From NCBI GenBank assembly GCA_001724025.1, contig MEDJ01000013.1:1-64000 (forward strand): a stretch of 64,000 nt of DNA. The letters are read 5' to 3'. Below the pieces are notes generated by a model. It was not told where the DNA came from, did not search any database, and was given only the letters and a program-made list of their open reading frames with translations. The DNA is from Acidobacteria bacterium SCN 69-37 (GTDB lineage Bacteria; Acidobacteriota; Vicinamibacteria; Vicinamibacterales; SCN-69-37). Shown piece by piece: positions 35,212 to 44,429 of the stretch. Both the position numbers and the translations under genes were made by a program. How positions within the stretch are numbered: position 1 is the stretch's first letter; every line of letters starts with the position of its first letter.

Positions 35212-37950
35212 CTACTGTGCGGCCGCCGGCAAAGCGGCAAGTTCCTGGTTCGTCCAGGGCCGGGCCCGCGGCGGCAACTGGCCCCGGATCCGCTGGATCT
35301 CGGCAGGCGCCACCGGATCGGCGACATTCCCCCACGACCGGCGGACATAGGTCAGCACCTGCGCGATCTGCTCGTCACTGAACACCTGGCCCAGGGGCGG
35401 CATCAGCCCCACAGGCCCCTCCTTGCCGTCCACGAGAATCCGGACCGCACGCCCGACGCCGCCCTCGAGCATCACGGAACCGGCCAGGGGCGGCGCCACC
35501 TTGTCTTCGCCCAGCCCCGTTGCCTGATGGCAGGCGATGCACAGGTTCCCATAGATTTCCCGCCCGGCCTCGAATCGCTGCTGCTCGGCAGTCGTGAGCG
35601 GCCGGACGACGGTGCTGCCGGGCTTGCCCGGCCATTCGACTCGTCCCAGCACCGCAGACAGGCGCCTCGCAATGTCGTCGGTCCCGCCCGATCGGGCCAC
35701 GGCCACGGCCGGCGCGGCGGCGAGCCTCAGGGCCGGCCCGCCGGCACGCCCGCGGCCGCCCCCGCCGCGCGCGGCCGCGGGTGCGTCGGCCGGGGCGTTC
35801 GCGCGACCCGCGCGCCCGGCCCCGGCCGGGGCCGGATCGGGAATGGCACGCGCCCCACCGGGTCCCCCGCGCGCGCCGGGACAGGTCGGGCAGGGCTCTT
35901 CCGCGGCTGCGGGGCCCGCCCCGCGGCCGCGACCGGCCGCAGGGCTGCCGGGCGCCGGCGCATCGAGCACGGCGACTTCCGCGCCGCCGAGCAAGGCGAG
36001 TTGCTGCCAGCGCGAACGGCCCGGATCCGCGATCTGCGCGAGCACCGTCCCGGCCTGCGCCGCATTGTTGCCGCGCACGATCGTGGCCGCGAGCATCGTG
36101 ACCGCGTCGACGCGCGTCGACGCCTCGGGCCCATCGAGCAGACGCGCCAGGACGTCGGGCTCGACGCCTGCGAGCCCGCTCAACACGGCGTCCATCACGA
36201 CCGGATCGGCGCCATCTGTCACGAGCACACGCACGGCCGCGTCCACACGCGCCGGTGCGGGCATCGCCCCCACCGTCGCGGCCAGTTGCTGCCGAACCGC
36301 CCAGTCGGGATCGGTGACCCGTGCGATCACGGCGGCCCGCACGTCGGCGTTCGTGGCGAGAAACCGTTCCGCGACGCGCAGCGCGCCCGCGCGCACGTCG
36401 CGGTCCTCATCGGCCAGCCGGGCCAGGACGACGTCGGGCGACACCGTGTCCATGCCGTCCAGCGTCCACAGCGCGTGCAGGCGCGTGCGCGGGTCGGGTG
36501 CGGCGCCGGCGAGCGCCACGAGCCGCGGCGTGGCCGCGGCGTCGCGCCGCTCGACGAGCAGCCGCTGCGCCGTGTCGCGCCACCACCCGTTTGGATGCGC
36601 CAGAGCCGCCACCAGCTGCTCGGACGTGGCGCCGGCGAGCGTCGTGCGCGTGTCGCGGCTGGTCGTCTCGTGCACGATGCGGAAGATGCGGCCCAGTCGC
36701 GTCGGCGGCTCGAGCTGCCGTTGCTTGATCTGTTCGTACAGGTACTCCGTGATGTACCCGCGATGCTGGATGATCCCCCGGTACATGTCAACCACGTAGA
36801 GCGTGCCGTCCGGGGCGCTGGCGAGGTGCACCGGCCGGAACCGTTCGTCGGTCGACGCCAGGAATTCCGCCGTCTCGTACACCCGGGCCGCGGCCAGGCC
36901 GCGCCCCGTATCGGTCACGCGGATGCGGCCGAGAACGTTGGCTGACGGTTCGGCCACGAACACGTTGCCGCGCAGGTCCTCCGGCAGCCGGTCTCCGCGA
37001 TAGACCGTCGGCGAGTGCACCGCCGTATAGGACGCCAGCGTCTTGTCGTCGCGCAGCACGCCGGTCTGGTAGCCGCGATTGACCCCGGGGGTCGGCCGTA
37101 CGGGCCACACCGCGTTGACCTCCCCGTTCGGCCCGAGCAACGACTCGTAGCTGCCCCGCGTACGGACGAGGTTCGAGTGCCGCGCGTAGTACGGCGTCGG
37201 CACCGTGTCCACGTACAACACGGCCGAGTTGCTGTTGCGATACAGGCGACCGGCGTCGTCCTGCGAATTGCCCCACTGGCCGCGCGACAGCGTGGGCCGG
37301 GTCTCGAGCCGGCCCTGCTTCCACCGGAAGAACACGTCGGTTTCCGAGGTGTGCAGCCAGTTGTCGATCGCCCAGGTCAGGCTGTTCGCGTTGTGCTCGA
37401 CGTTGGCCTCGCGCCGGCCGAACTGTCCCACGATCTCCTTGCGATCCATCACGAGATCACCGTCCGCATCGGCCATGAACCACAGCGTCGGCGGCTCGGC
37501 GACCAGGACGCCGCCGTCGACGACCTTGATGGCACGCGGCAGCACCAGGCCGTCGGCGAACACCGTGCGCGTGTCCAGACGTCCGTCCCCGTCGCGGTCC
37601 TCGAGCACGACGACCCGCCCTGTCGGATCCAACTCGTCCGACGCGCGGACGTCGCGCATGTAGCCCGGCATCTCGATGAGCCACATCCGGCCGGCCTCGT
37701 CGAAATCCATGACCACGGGATCCTGCACCAGCGGCTCGCTCGCCACCAGTTCGACGCGATAGCCGGGCGGCAGCACGAACGTCCCCATCTCGTCCTCCGG
37801 CGACCGCACCGGGGCCGGCGCGTCTTCGGGGACCGGGCTGAGCGCCGGCGGCCACAGGCGCCCGCCGGACTGATCGGCCAGCAGGACGATCCCCGCCACG
37901 GCCGCGATGACGCAGACGCTCAGACTCTGACGCAGGGTGGCACATGACAT
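35212..37950 (-). CDS. PVC-type membrane-bound dehydrogenase with C-terminal cytochrome c, third paralogue
   Basis: 912 residues from ATG 37950. Signal peptide, propeller (LPPGYRVELVASEPLVQDP), HEAT-like region, and a linker with PCPTCPGARGGPGG followed by Ala/Gly/Arg-rich sequence. The cytochrome c domain has CIACH and GLMPPLG. It is more divergent from copies A and B than those are from each other. It sits between the TonB receptor and the MFS transporter, suggesting periplasmic oxidation of the imported substrate. No Gfo/Idh partner is adjacent. Confidence 0.85.
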   Translation of the reverse strand: MSCATLRQSLSVCVIAAVAGIVLLADQSGGRLWPPALSPVPEDAPAPVRSPEDEMGTFVLPPGYRVELVASEPLVQDPVVMDFDEAGRMWLIEMPGYMRDVRASDELDPTGRVVVLEDRDGDGRLDTRTVFADGLVLPRAIKVVDGGVLVAEPPTLWFMADADGDLVMDRKEIVGQFGRREANVEHNANSLTWAIDNWLHTSETDVFFRWKQGRLETRPTLSRGQWGNSQDDAGRLYRNSNSAVLYVDTVPTPYYARHSNLVRTRGSYESLLGPNGEVNAVWPVRPTPGVNRGYQTGVLRDDKTLASYTAVHSPTVYRGDRLPEDLRGNVFVAEPSANVLGRIRVTDTGRGLAAARVYETAEFLASTDERFRPVHLASAPDGTLYVVDMYRGIIQHRGYITEYLYEQIKQRQLEPPTRLGRIFRIVHETTSRDTRTTLAGATSEQLVAALAHPNGWWRDTAQRLLVERRDAAATPRLVALAGAAPDPRTRLHALWTLDGMDTVSPDVVLARLADEDRDVRAGALRVAERFLATNADVRAAVIARVTDPDWAVRQQLAATVGAMPAPARVDAAVRVLVTDGADPVVMDAVLSGLAGVEPDVLARLLDGPEASTRVDAVTMLAATIVRGNNAAQAGTVLAQIADPGRSRWQQLALLGGAEVAVLDAPAPGSPAAGRGRGAGPAAAEEPCPTCPGARGGPGGARAIPDPAPAGAGRAGRANAPADAPAAARGGGGRGRAGGPALRLAAAPAVAVARSGGTDDIARRLSAVLGRVEWPGKPGSTVVRPLTTAEQQRFEAGREIYGNLCIACHQATGLGEDKVAPPLAGSVMLEGGVGRAVRILVDGKEGPVGLMPPLGQVFSDEQIAQVLTYVRRSWGNVADPVAPAEIQRIRGQLPPRARPWTNQELAALPAAAQ

Positions 37951-38018
37951 GGGACACCTCACACGGAACACCCACGCCGGCCGCATCGGCCAGGGCGGCG
38001 ACAGGGTCGCCCCCGGAA

Positions 38019-38078
38019 CCGACGGCAGGCCGTCGGCTCCAGGGGCGGAAGGGCACGGCCGTCGCCAGACGGCCGTGC
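38019..38078 (-). terminator. Two hairpins after the TonB receptor gene
   Basis: CCGACGG (38019-38025) / CCGTCGG (38030-38036), and an 11-bp stem from 38053-38063 / 38068-38078 (CACGGCCGTC arm, 4-nt loop). Located 15 nt after the receptor stop on the minus strand. No U-tract, so termination may be partial and allow expression of the downstream PVC-type gene. Confidence 0.55.
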
Positions 38079-38093
38079 GGCGTCGAGCCGCCG

Positions 38094-41000
38094 CTAGAAC
38101 GAAAAGCGGAGCTGGAGTTGTACCGTACGCGGCGCCTGATAGTTGTTCGCCACGCCGAAGCCGGCCCCGCTCGGCCGGGACCGCGAGTCGACCAGGTTCC
38201 CGCTGGCGTCGAACGCGGCGTTCGTTGCCACGTCCGGCGCGTTGGGCGAGGCCAGGTTCATCGTGGTCTGACGGCCGGTGACGATCGCCGAGTTGGGCGC
38301 ATTGAAGATGTCCAGTCGCAGTTGCACCGACCGTCCGCCACCGAGACGGATGTTGCGCGCCAACGCCAGATCGAGCGTGCTCGTGAAACAGCCGCGCAGG
38401 TAGTCGTTCGCCGATTCGAGCCCGAGACTGTTGGGCAACGGACCGGCAAAGGCCGCCGTGTTGAACTGCCGATGGGGGTCGGCACTGCAGCCGGCGCCGG
38501 GATCGCCCACGACCCGGATACGTGCGGCGTAGTTGGGCGAGCCGGTGAGGTTGATGCTGCTGCCGCCGCTGCTGTAGCTGTAGCCGACCGTGTACGGCGC
38601 GCCCGTGGATCCCGTCCAGACGCCCGACACCTGCCAGTCGTTGACGATCACGGCCAGCACCCTGGCCACGCCGCCGTCCGCGGCGAGGTCGGGCAGGTCC
38701 CACACGAAGTTGCCCTTGAGCAGGTGCCGCGATCCCAGCGCGTTCCCCAGCAGATCGTCGGCCTGTCCCTGGTCGGCGCGGAGACGATATGACCCGTCGG
38801 CCGCATGTTCGAGCCGGGCGGTCGTGTTCTGCCGATCCGAGAGGCTGATCGTGTCGTTGAATCCGAACGAGAGTCCGTTCGAGAAGCGCCGGTTGAACGA
38901 CGCCTGAATCGAGTGGTACGTCCGCCAGCCGCGGCTCCACTGCTGCGTGATGTTGCCGTAGCCGCGATACGCACGGAGGCGATCCTCGTGGATGGCGCTG
39001 GCCCCGGGCGTCGCGCTCGCCGCCAGCGTCGGATCCTGGTTCTCCGGCAGGTACGCGGCGCCGAAGTCCACGGCATTGATGTTGACCGACTGCAGCAGGT
39101 TGAACCCGTGCTGGCCGACGTAGGCCACATCGAGCGTCGAACTCCAGGGCAGCGCCATCTGCACGCCCGTGTTCCACTGCGTCGACGAGGGCAGCTTGCT
39201 GTCGTATTCGTACACCGACAGCGCCGGGGCGCCCTGGGTCGACAGTCCGGCGCTGCCGATCGACTGCAGCTGTCCGTAGCGGGCCGTGATCAGGGTGTAG
39301 GCAGGCGGATTCTCGACCTGCGGCATGATCGCGTTGCCGTCGGGCCGGTCGAAGAAGAGCCCCACGCTGCCCCGCACGACGATGTTCTGGTTGCCCGTGG
39401 CGTCATAGGCCATGCCGAAACGCGGGTTCACACCGAGCGCGGGGTAGTTGTAGGTCGTCTTCGTGATGCCCTGTCCCGACAGGAACAGGCCGTTGGTGAA
39501 ATTGCCGGAGCCGGGCACGAGCGTGCCGATGGCGAGCGACGAATTCGGGCCGAGCAGTTGCCCGGTCGCCGGATTCTGTGCCTGCCGGTTCGCGCCCGTG
39601 CACGTGCCGGCGCCGTTCGCGCACGCGGCCACGTAGAGCAGAGGCGCCTCGGCCGAGTTCCATCGCTCGGGCAGGAAGTTCGACGCCTGGCCGAGTTCGT
39701 CGTACTGCGGTCCCTGCTGCACGAACCGCAGCCCGTAATCGAACGTCAGCCGGTTGCTCACCTTCCAGTTGTCCTGGACGTAGCCCTCGGTGTTCCGGTA
39801 CACGAAGTTCCCTTCGACGTAGTTCGAGGCCTGCGAGTACGACGAGAAGATCCCCAGGACGGCGTTGGCGTACCCGAATCCCGAGTCGATCGGATTGTTC
39901 GAGTCGTTCCCGAAATTGATGGTGCCGTTCCAGTTGGCGCGCTGCTGGGCCTTGTAGCTCTGCGTGTTGAAGAAGCCCGCCTTCAGGGTGTGGCGCCCGG
40001 CCACCTTCGTGACGCTCAACGACAGATCCCACGTCCGGTTCACGTTCAGGAATCCGGGGAACGGCGTGTTCGGCGGCGTGTTGGCCGAGGCCACGCGGTT
40101 GCCCCACTGGAACCCCGGCGCCATCTGGATCCGCGTGCCGTCCCAGATGCTCGGCTGCACGTCCTGCATGACCGAAAACGCGTAGTACGCGGGATTCAGG
40201 ATGGTCGCATCCGGAAACAGGTACGGGATGTCCCCGAGCCCGGCGTTCAGCCGGTTGCTGACGTCGTTGACCGGAAGGGCGCCACGGCAGAAGTTGGCCC
40301 CGTTGCCGTTGAGCGCACAGCCTGCCTGTTCATTGCTGCTGCGTCCCCAGGTCGCTTCCAGGAACGTCGACGGGTTCAACGTGTAGTTGATCGACACGGA
40401 ATTGGTCGCCACGAACGGCCGCTGCATGATCGTGTCGTTGAACCCCGGGAGATTGCCGAGAATGACCTTCCGCGGCTGGTGCCAGGCCGAGAACTTGTAG
40501 GTCATGCGCAGCGCCGGCAGCGCCTGCCAGTCGGCGCGGATGGCCGGCTGGAACGAGGTCAGATTCTCGACGGGCGTCGTTGCCTGATAGTTGTAGGGCA
40601 GGCGCTCCGACGCCGCGATGTTCGGCTCCGGATAGCGGCTGAGCACGTTGACGCCCGGCTGATAGAGCCGGTCGGACGGAATCCGGCCGATGACCCCGTC
40701 CGCCTGGAAGCACCCGGCCGTATTGGCCGCGGTACACGGCAGGTTCGACTGCGGATCGCGGATCAGGTTGAAGATGCTGCCGTTGTTGTCGGTGGACTGG
40801 GAGAAGTCCCCCGCGCGCTCGATCATCGTCGGCACGCGGAGACGCACGACGTTGTTGCCCGATGTCCGCGGCTGGAACTCCTGCGCGTAGAAGAAGAACA
40901 GGCGGTTGTTCCCGCCGGGCCGGCCGATGGGCCCGCCGACCGAGAAGCCCCAGTCGCGCTGCTGGCTGCGGGCCTTCGCGTCCCCGTTGAGCTCGTTGAC

Positions 41001-41765
41001 CCGGCTGTTGGCGTTCCACTTCGAGTTGCGTTCGACGTCGTAGAGCGACCCGTGGAAACGATTCGTCCCGCCACGCGTGACGGCCGTGATCTGCAGGCCG
41101 CTCGATCGTCCGTACTCGGCCTGGTAGCCGGACGTGAGGATCTTGACCTCGGCAATCGACTCCGTGTTGACGGCCATGAGCAGACGGTTGCTGCCCGTGT
41201 CCATCGTGCCGACGCCGTCCATCATGAAGTTCGTCTGCCCGCCGCCGCCCACGCGGCTCGTGCCCGACACGCCCGGCGCGAGCGCGGCCAGGTCCGCGAA
41301 ATTCCGCGTGGTCATCGGCAGGTTCACCACGGCATCCGTGGCGATGGTGAACGAGCGCTCGCCCGACTGCGACTGCACCGCAGGTGCCTCGGCCGTGACC
41401 TCCACGACCTCAGAGGTGCCAACCGAAATCATGATGGGTGGAATCCCGATACGATCGCCGGGGCTCACCTGCAGCCCGGCTCGGCGTGACGTCCGGAAGC
41501 CACTCATCGAAACCTCAAGGGCGTACCGGTCGGGCGCGACGTTCGGAAAGGCATACCCGCCATCGGCGCCGGTCACTGCCGGCACCGAACGTGTGTCTCG
41601 TGTCTCGCTTACCAACACGACGGTGGCGCCGGGAATGACGCCCCCCTGCTCGTCCTGGACAACGCCGGTCACCACGCCGGTCGTCACCTGGGCGGCGGCG
41701 ACGGGCGGCAGCATCATCGCGCCCACCAACGCCAACGCCCCAAACCCCGGAAGTACTCCGCTCAT
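38094..41765 (-). CDS. Oar-like TonB-dependent receptor with carboxypeptidase-regulatory domain
   Basis: 1223 residues. Signal peptide to ~25; CarboxypepD-regulatory beta domain ~27-110 (VTGVVQDEQGGVIPGATVVL); plug ~115-240 (LPMTTRNFADLAALAPGVSG, NFMMDGVGTMD, VKILTSGYQAEYGRSSG, TRGGTNRFHGSLYD); then a large beta-barrel ending in aromatic TVQLQLRFSF. This is the acidobacterial SusC/Oar-like type, importing oligosaccharides or similar across the outer membrane. No SusD is visible. It has a strong promoter with a regulator-like site just downstream, so it is probably induced with the hexuronate genes; pectin- or glucuronan-derived oligomers are plausible ligands. Confidence 0.9.
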   Translation of the reverse strand: MSGVLPGFGALALVGAMMLPPVAAAQVTTGVVTGVVQDEQGGVIPGATVVLVSETRDTRSVPAVTGADGGYAFPNVAPDRYALEVSMSGFRTSRRAGLQVSPGDRIGIPPIMISVGTSEVVEVTAEAPAVQSQSGERSFTIATDAVVNLPMTTRNFADLAALAPGVSGTSRVGGGGQTNFMMDGVGTMDTGSNRLLMAVNTESIAEVKILTSGYQAEYGRSSGLQITAVTRGGTNRFHGSLYDVERNSKWNANSRVNELNGDAKARSQQRDWGFSVGGPIGRPGGNNRLFFFYAQEFQPRTSGNNVVRLRVPTMIERAGDFSQSTDNNGSIFNLIRDPQSNLPCTAANTAGCFQADGVIGRIPSDRLYQPGVNVLSRYPEPNIAASERLPYNYQATTPVENLTSFQPAIRADWQALPALRMTYKFSAWHQPRKVILGNLPGFNDTIMQRPFVATNSVSINYTLNPSTFLEATWGRSSNEQAGCALNGNGANFCRGALPVNDVSNRLNAGLGDIPYLFPDATILNPAYYAFSVMQDVQPSIWDGTRIQMAPGFQWGNRVASANTPPNTPFPGFLNVNRTWDLSLSVTKVAGRHTLKAGFFNTQSYKAQQRANWNGTINFGNDSNNPIDSGFGYANAVLGIFSSYSQASNYVEGNFVYRNTEGYVQDNWKVSNRLTFDYGLRFVQQGPQYDELGQASNFLPERWNSAEAPLLYVAACANGAGTCTGANRQAQNPATGQLLGPNSSLAIGTLVPGSGNFTNGLFLSGQGITKTTYNYPALGVNPRFGMAYDATGNQNIVVRGSVGLFFDRPDGNAIMPQVENPPAYTLITARYGQLQSIGSAGLSTQGAPALSVYEYDSKLPSSTQWNTGVQMALPWSSTLDVAYVGQHGFNLLQSVNINAVDFGAAYLPENQDPTLAASATPGASAIHEDRLRAYRGYGNITQQWSRGWRTYHSIQASFNRRFSNGLSFGFNDTISLSDRQNTTARLEHAADGSYRLRADQGQADDLLGNALGSRHLLKGNFVWDLPDLAADGGVARVLAVIVNDWQVSGVWTGSTGAPYTVGYSYSSGGSSINLTGSPNYAARIRVVGDPGAGCSADPHRQFNTAAFAGPLPNSLGLESANDYLRGCFTSTLDLALARNIRLGGGRSVQLRLDIFNAPNSAIVTGRQTTMNLASPNAPDVATNAAFDASGNLVDSRSRPSGAGFGVANNYQAPRTVQLQLRFSF

Positions 41766-42183
41766 GCCCTCACCCCCTCACCAAGGTCTGCAGGCACGGA
41801 CTGGCACCTGCCGATCTTCTTCTGTTGTCGGCCCACAACTAACGACCGAACAGACAGACATCAGACCACTTGGAATGAGGAAGTTTATACAGATACGCCA
41901 TGAGACTTGTCAACAAAGATTTGTCGATCTCGTGACGTCCGGATATGACACCGAAATCAGTGCATCTGGACCCCAAAAAAGAAACCGCCTCGCGGTGTGC
42001 CGGCAGTTACCCCACGCCGACAGACCTGTTCGAGGTATGACCTCTCGAAATCATAAAGAAAAACACCGGAGGTTACGCGCGGAGACAGGCACCCGATCCG
42101 CCGGCCGACGCCGGACAGACAGCGCCGAATCCGGCCGGGGCGTGCGGGCCGATGCGGGCCGCGGGGCCCGCGCGTGTCTGTTG
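41766..42183. other. Intergenic region between regulator and TonB receptor
   Basis: 418 bp without a gene. It contains the receptor promoter (41857-41913) and a ~110-nt leader ending in a GAGGGGG-type RBS. Near the regulator stop there is a GC hairpin (GCGGGCC...GGCCCGC, about 42150-42170) that may terminate the regulator transcript. Confidence 0.6.
41857..41913 (-). promoter_or_regulatory. TonB receptor promoter and putative regulator site
   Basis: Minus strand: -35 TTGACA (41913-41908), 18-bp spacer, -10 TATAAA (41889-41884). The site GACATCAGACC (plus-strand 41857-41867, within CAGACATC) lies just past the expected start of transcription, a repressor-like position. It differs by one base from the sites at kdgK and the regulator gene. 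Confidence 0.65.
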
Positions 42184-42933
42184 TCAGGATTCGCTGGCGA
42201 CGGCCGGCTCGGGCGCCCCGGCACCGACCAGCGCCTCGCCGAACTCGACTCGCTGCAGCCGCTCGGCGTCGACGAGGTGCTCGATCATGCAACGCGAGGC
42301 CGCCGCCGGATCGCGATCCCGGATCGCGAGATAGACGAGCCGGTGGCGCTCGGCCACCGGCTGCAGGTCGCGGCCGCGATGCGCCGTTCCCTTGCGCGCC
42401 TCGAAGAACATGCCCGACACCATCTCGACCAGCGACGCCATGATCGGATTCTTCGACGCGGCAGCGACGGCCCGGTGAAACGCGACGTCGTAGCGGAGAA
42501 ACGCGATCGCATCGCCCAGCGATACGAACATGCCCGTGACCGCGTCGGAGATGGCCGCCAGGTCGTCGCCCGTGGCCCGCTGCGCGGCCAGCCCGGCCAC
42601 CGTACTCTCGAGCGACCGGCGGGCTTCGAACATGTCGCTCCGCGAGACACCGTGGAGCGCCGAGAGGAAATGGAACTGCTCGCTGTCGAGTACGAGCGGG
42701 CCGTCGGCGACGAACGTGCCGGTCCCGTGACGGATGACGAGGATGCCCTTGTTGGCGAGCAGCTGCAGGCCGGCGCGGACGCTCGTCCGGCTGACGCCGA
42801 GGCGCTGGACCATCTCCCGCTCAGGAGGCAGTTTCTGTCCGCGCTGCAGTTCGCCCTTGAGGATCAGCTGCCTCACGTGATCGGCGACGAGCGCCGTGGC
42901 CGCACTGGCCGCGACCATCGGCCTGCGTGTCAT
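42184..42933 (-). CDS. FadR-type GntR transcriptional regulator
   Basis: 249 residues from ATG 42933; TATGAT ends 7 nt upstream, fitting a leaderless start (ATG 42942 and 42945 are alternatives). GntR winged helix at ~10-75 (VADHVRQLILKGELQRGQKLPPEREMV in pieces, GVSRTSVRAGLQLLANKGI), then a helical FCD ligand domain (FEARRSLESTVAGLAAQ, DVAFHRAVAAAS, ERHRLVYLAI) with the Asp/His metal-type residues. Relatives UxuR/ExuR respond to hexuronates. Located between uxaC and the TonB receptor, it is the likely regulator of this locus. Confidence 0.88.
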   Translation of the reverse strand: MTRRPMVAASAATALVADHVRQLILKGELQRGQKLPPEREMVQRLGVSRTSVRAGLQLLANKGILVIRHGTGTFVADGPLVLDSEQFHFLSALHGVSRSDMFEARRSLESTVAGLAAQRATGDDLAAISDAVTGMFVSLGDAIAFLRYDVAFHRAVAAASKNPIMASLVEMVSGMFFEARKGTAHRGRDLQPVAERHRLVYLAIRDRDPAAASRCMIEHLVDAERLQRVEFGEALVGAGAPEPAVASES

Positions 42934-42935
42934 GA

Positions 42936-42964
42936 CAGACATCATACCAGTAAGGAGATGTCTG
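42936..42964. promoter_or_regulatory. Operator at the FadR-type regulator gene
   Basis: Perfect inverted repeat CAGACATC (42936-42943) / GATGTCTG (42957-42964) with a 13-bp spacer, overlapping the -10 TATGAT. It includes GACATCATACC (42938-42948). The position implies autoregulation. Confidence 0.6.
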
Positions 42965-42993
42965 ACGCGACGAGACGACGCGACGGTCGTCGC

Positions 42994-44406
42994 TCACGCC
43001 GGCAATTCGAAGCCGAAGTACCGCGCCGCGTTGCCGAAGCAGACGTCTTCCACGAGACCGCCGACCAGCGTGCCATCGTCGGGCAGTTCGCCGTGCACGA
43101 TGTCGTCCCCGAGCAGGTTGCAGAGCACGCGGCGGAAGTACTCGTGGCGCGGGAACGAGAGGAACGACCGCGAGTCGGTCGTCATGCCGACGAACCGGCT
43201 GAGCAGCCCGACGTTCGACAGCGCGTTCATCTGCCACTGCATGCCTTCCTTCTGATCGAGGAACCACCAGCCGCTGCCGAACTGCACCTTGCCGGGCACC
43301 GATCCGTCCTGGAAGTTGCCGATCATCGTCGCGAACACGTAGTTGTACGCGGGGTTGACGTTGTAGACGATCGTCTTCGGCAGCGCGCCCTCCCGGTCGA
43401 GCCGATCGAGGAACGTCCCGAGCGCGTCGGCCTGCACGTCATCGCCAATCGAGTCATAGCCGGTGTCGCGCCCCATGCCGCGCATCGCGCGCGTGCTCGC
43501 GTTGCGCCGCGCCCCGAGGTGCAGCTGCATCGTCCAGCCCTTCTCGGCGTCGAGCCGGCCGAAGAACGCCATCATGTGCGCGGCGAACCGCTCGGCCGCC
43601 GCGCCGTCGACGACGCGTCCGGAGCGTGCGGCGTCGAACGTCGCCCCGGCCTCGGCCTCGTCACACGGGTCCATAGGACACCGGTTCAGCCCGTGATCCG
43701 ACAGCCGGCCGCCGACGTCGTGGAAGTCCTGGTGACGACGCCGCAGCACCTGGAGGAAGTCGGCAAAGCGGACGATGTCGAAGTTGGCCGTCGCGGCCAG
43801 CCGATCGACCCAGGGATTGAAGACGTTGGGCTGATGGACGTCGAGCGCACGATCGGGTCTGAACGTCGGGTAGACACGCGTGCGCAGGCCGGACGCCCTG
43901 ATGGCCTGGTGTGCGTCGAGGCTGTCGGCCGGGTCGTCGGTCGTGCAGACGACCTGGACGCGGAACGTGTCGAGCATGCCGTGGACACTCAGCGCGTCGG
44001 TCGCCAGCCGCTCGTTCGCGCGCGCCCAGATCGACGGTGCCGACTCGCGATTGAGCCGATCGGCAATGCCGAAGTAGCGCTGCAGCTCGAGGTGCGTCCA
44101 GTGATAGAGCGGATTGCGCAGCGTCTTCGGGACCGTGTCGGCCCAGGCGAGGAACTTGTCGTACGGGTCGGCGTCGCCGGTGCAGAACCGCTCGGGCACA
44201 CCGTTGGCCCGCATCGCGCGCCATTTGTAGTGATCACCCTCGAGCCAGGCCTCGGTGAGGGTCGAGAAGCGCCGGTTCGCCGCGATGTCCTGCGGTGACA
44301 GGTGGCAGTGATAGTCGACGATCGGCTGCGGTGCGGCGTGGTCCCGGTACAGGCCCCACGCCGCATCGCTGTGCAGCAGGAAACGATTGGAAAGGAACGT
44401 GGACAT
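42994..44406 (-). CDS. uxaC: Glucuronate/galacturonate isomerase
   Basis: 470 residues from ATG 44406. UxaC motifs: PIVDYHCHLSPQDIA, GDHYKWRAMRANGV, NPLYHWTHLELQRYFGI, VVCTTDDPADSLDAH, KVQFGSGWWFLDQKEGM, TDSRSFLSFPRHEYFRR. It isomerises D-glucuronate to D-fructuronate (and galacturonate to tagaturonate), the entry step for the manD-kdgK-eda route. GTG 44418, 8 nt after TAGGAT, is an alternative leaderless start. It follows the sulfite reductase gene by 23 nt but is functionally unrelated to it. Confidence 0.96.
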   Translation of the reverse strand: MSTFLSNRFLLHSDAAWGLYRDHAAPQPIVDYHCHLSPQDIAANRRFSTLTEAWLEGDHYKWRAMRANGVPERFCTGDADPYDKFLAWADTVPKTLRNPLYHWTHLELQRYFGIADRLNRESAPSIWARANERLATDALSVHGMLDTFRVQVVCTTDDPADSLDAHQAIRASGLRTRVYPTFRPDRALDVHQPNVFNPWVDRLAATANFDIVRFADFLQVLRRRHQDFHDVGGRLSDHGLNRCPMDPCDEAEAGATFDAARSGRVVDGAAAERFAAHMMAFFGRLDAEKGWTMQLHLGARRNASTRAMRGMGRDTGYDSIGDDVQADALGTFLDRLDREGALPKTIVYNVNPAYNYVFATMIGNFQDGSVPGKVQFGSGWWFLDQKEGMQWQMNALSNVGLLSRFVGMTTDSRSFLSFPRHEYFRRVLCNLLGDDIVHGELPDDGTLVGGLVEDVCFGNAARYFGFELPA

Positions 44407-44407
44407 C

Positions 44408-44425
44408 GCGCGGGTCACCCCGCGC
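44408..44425. terminator. Short GC hairpin between sulfite reductase and uxaC
   Basis: GCGCGGG (44408-44414) / CCCGCGC (44419-44425), 4-nt loop, immediately before the uxaC ATG. It may separate the two functional units or cover the uxaC initiation region; no U-tract. Confidence 0.4.
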
Positions 44426-44429
44426 TATC

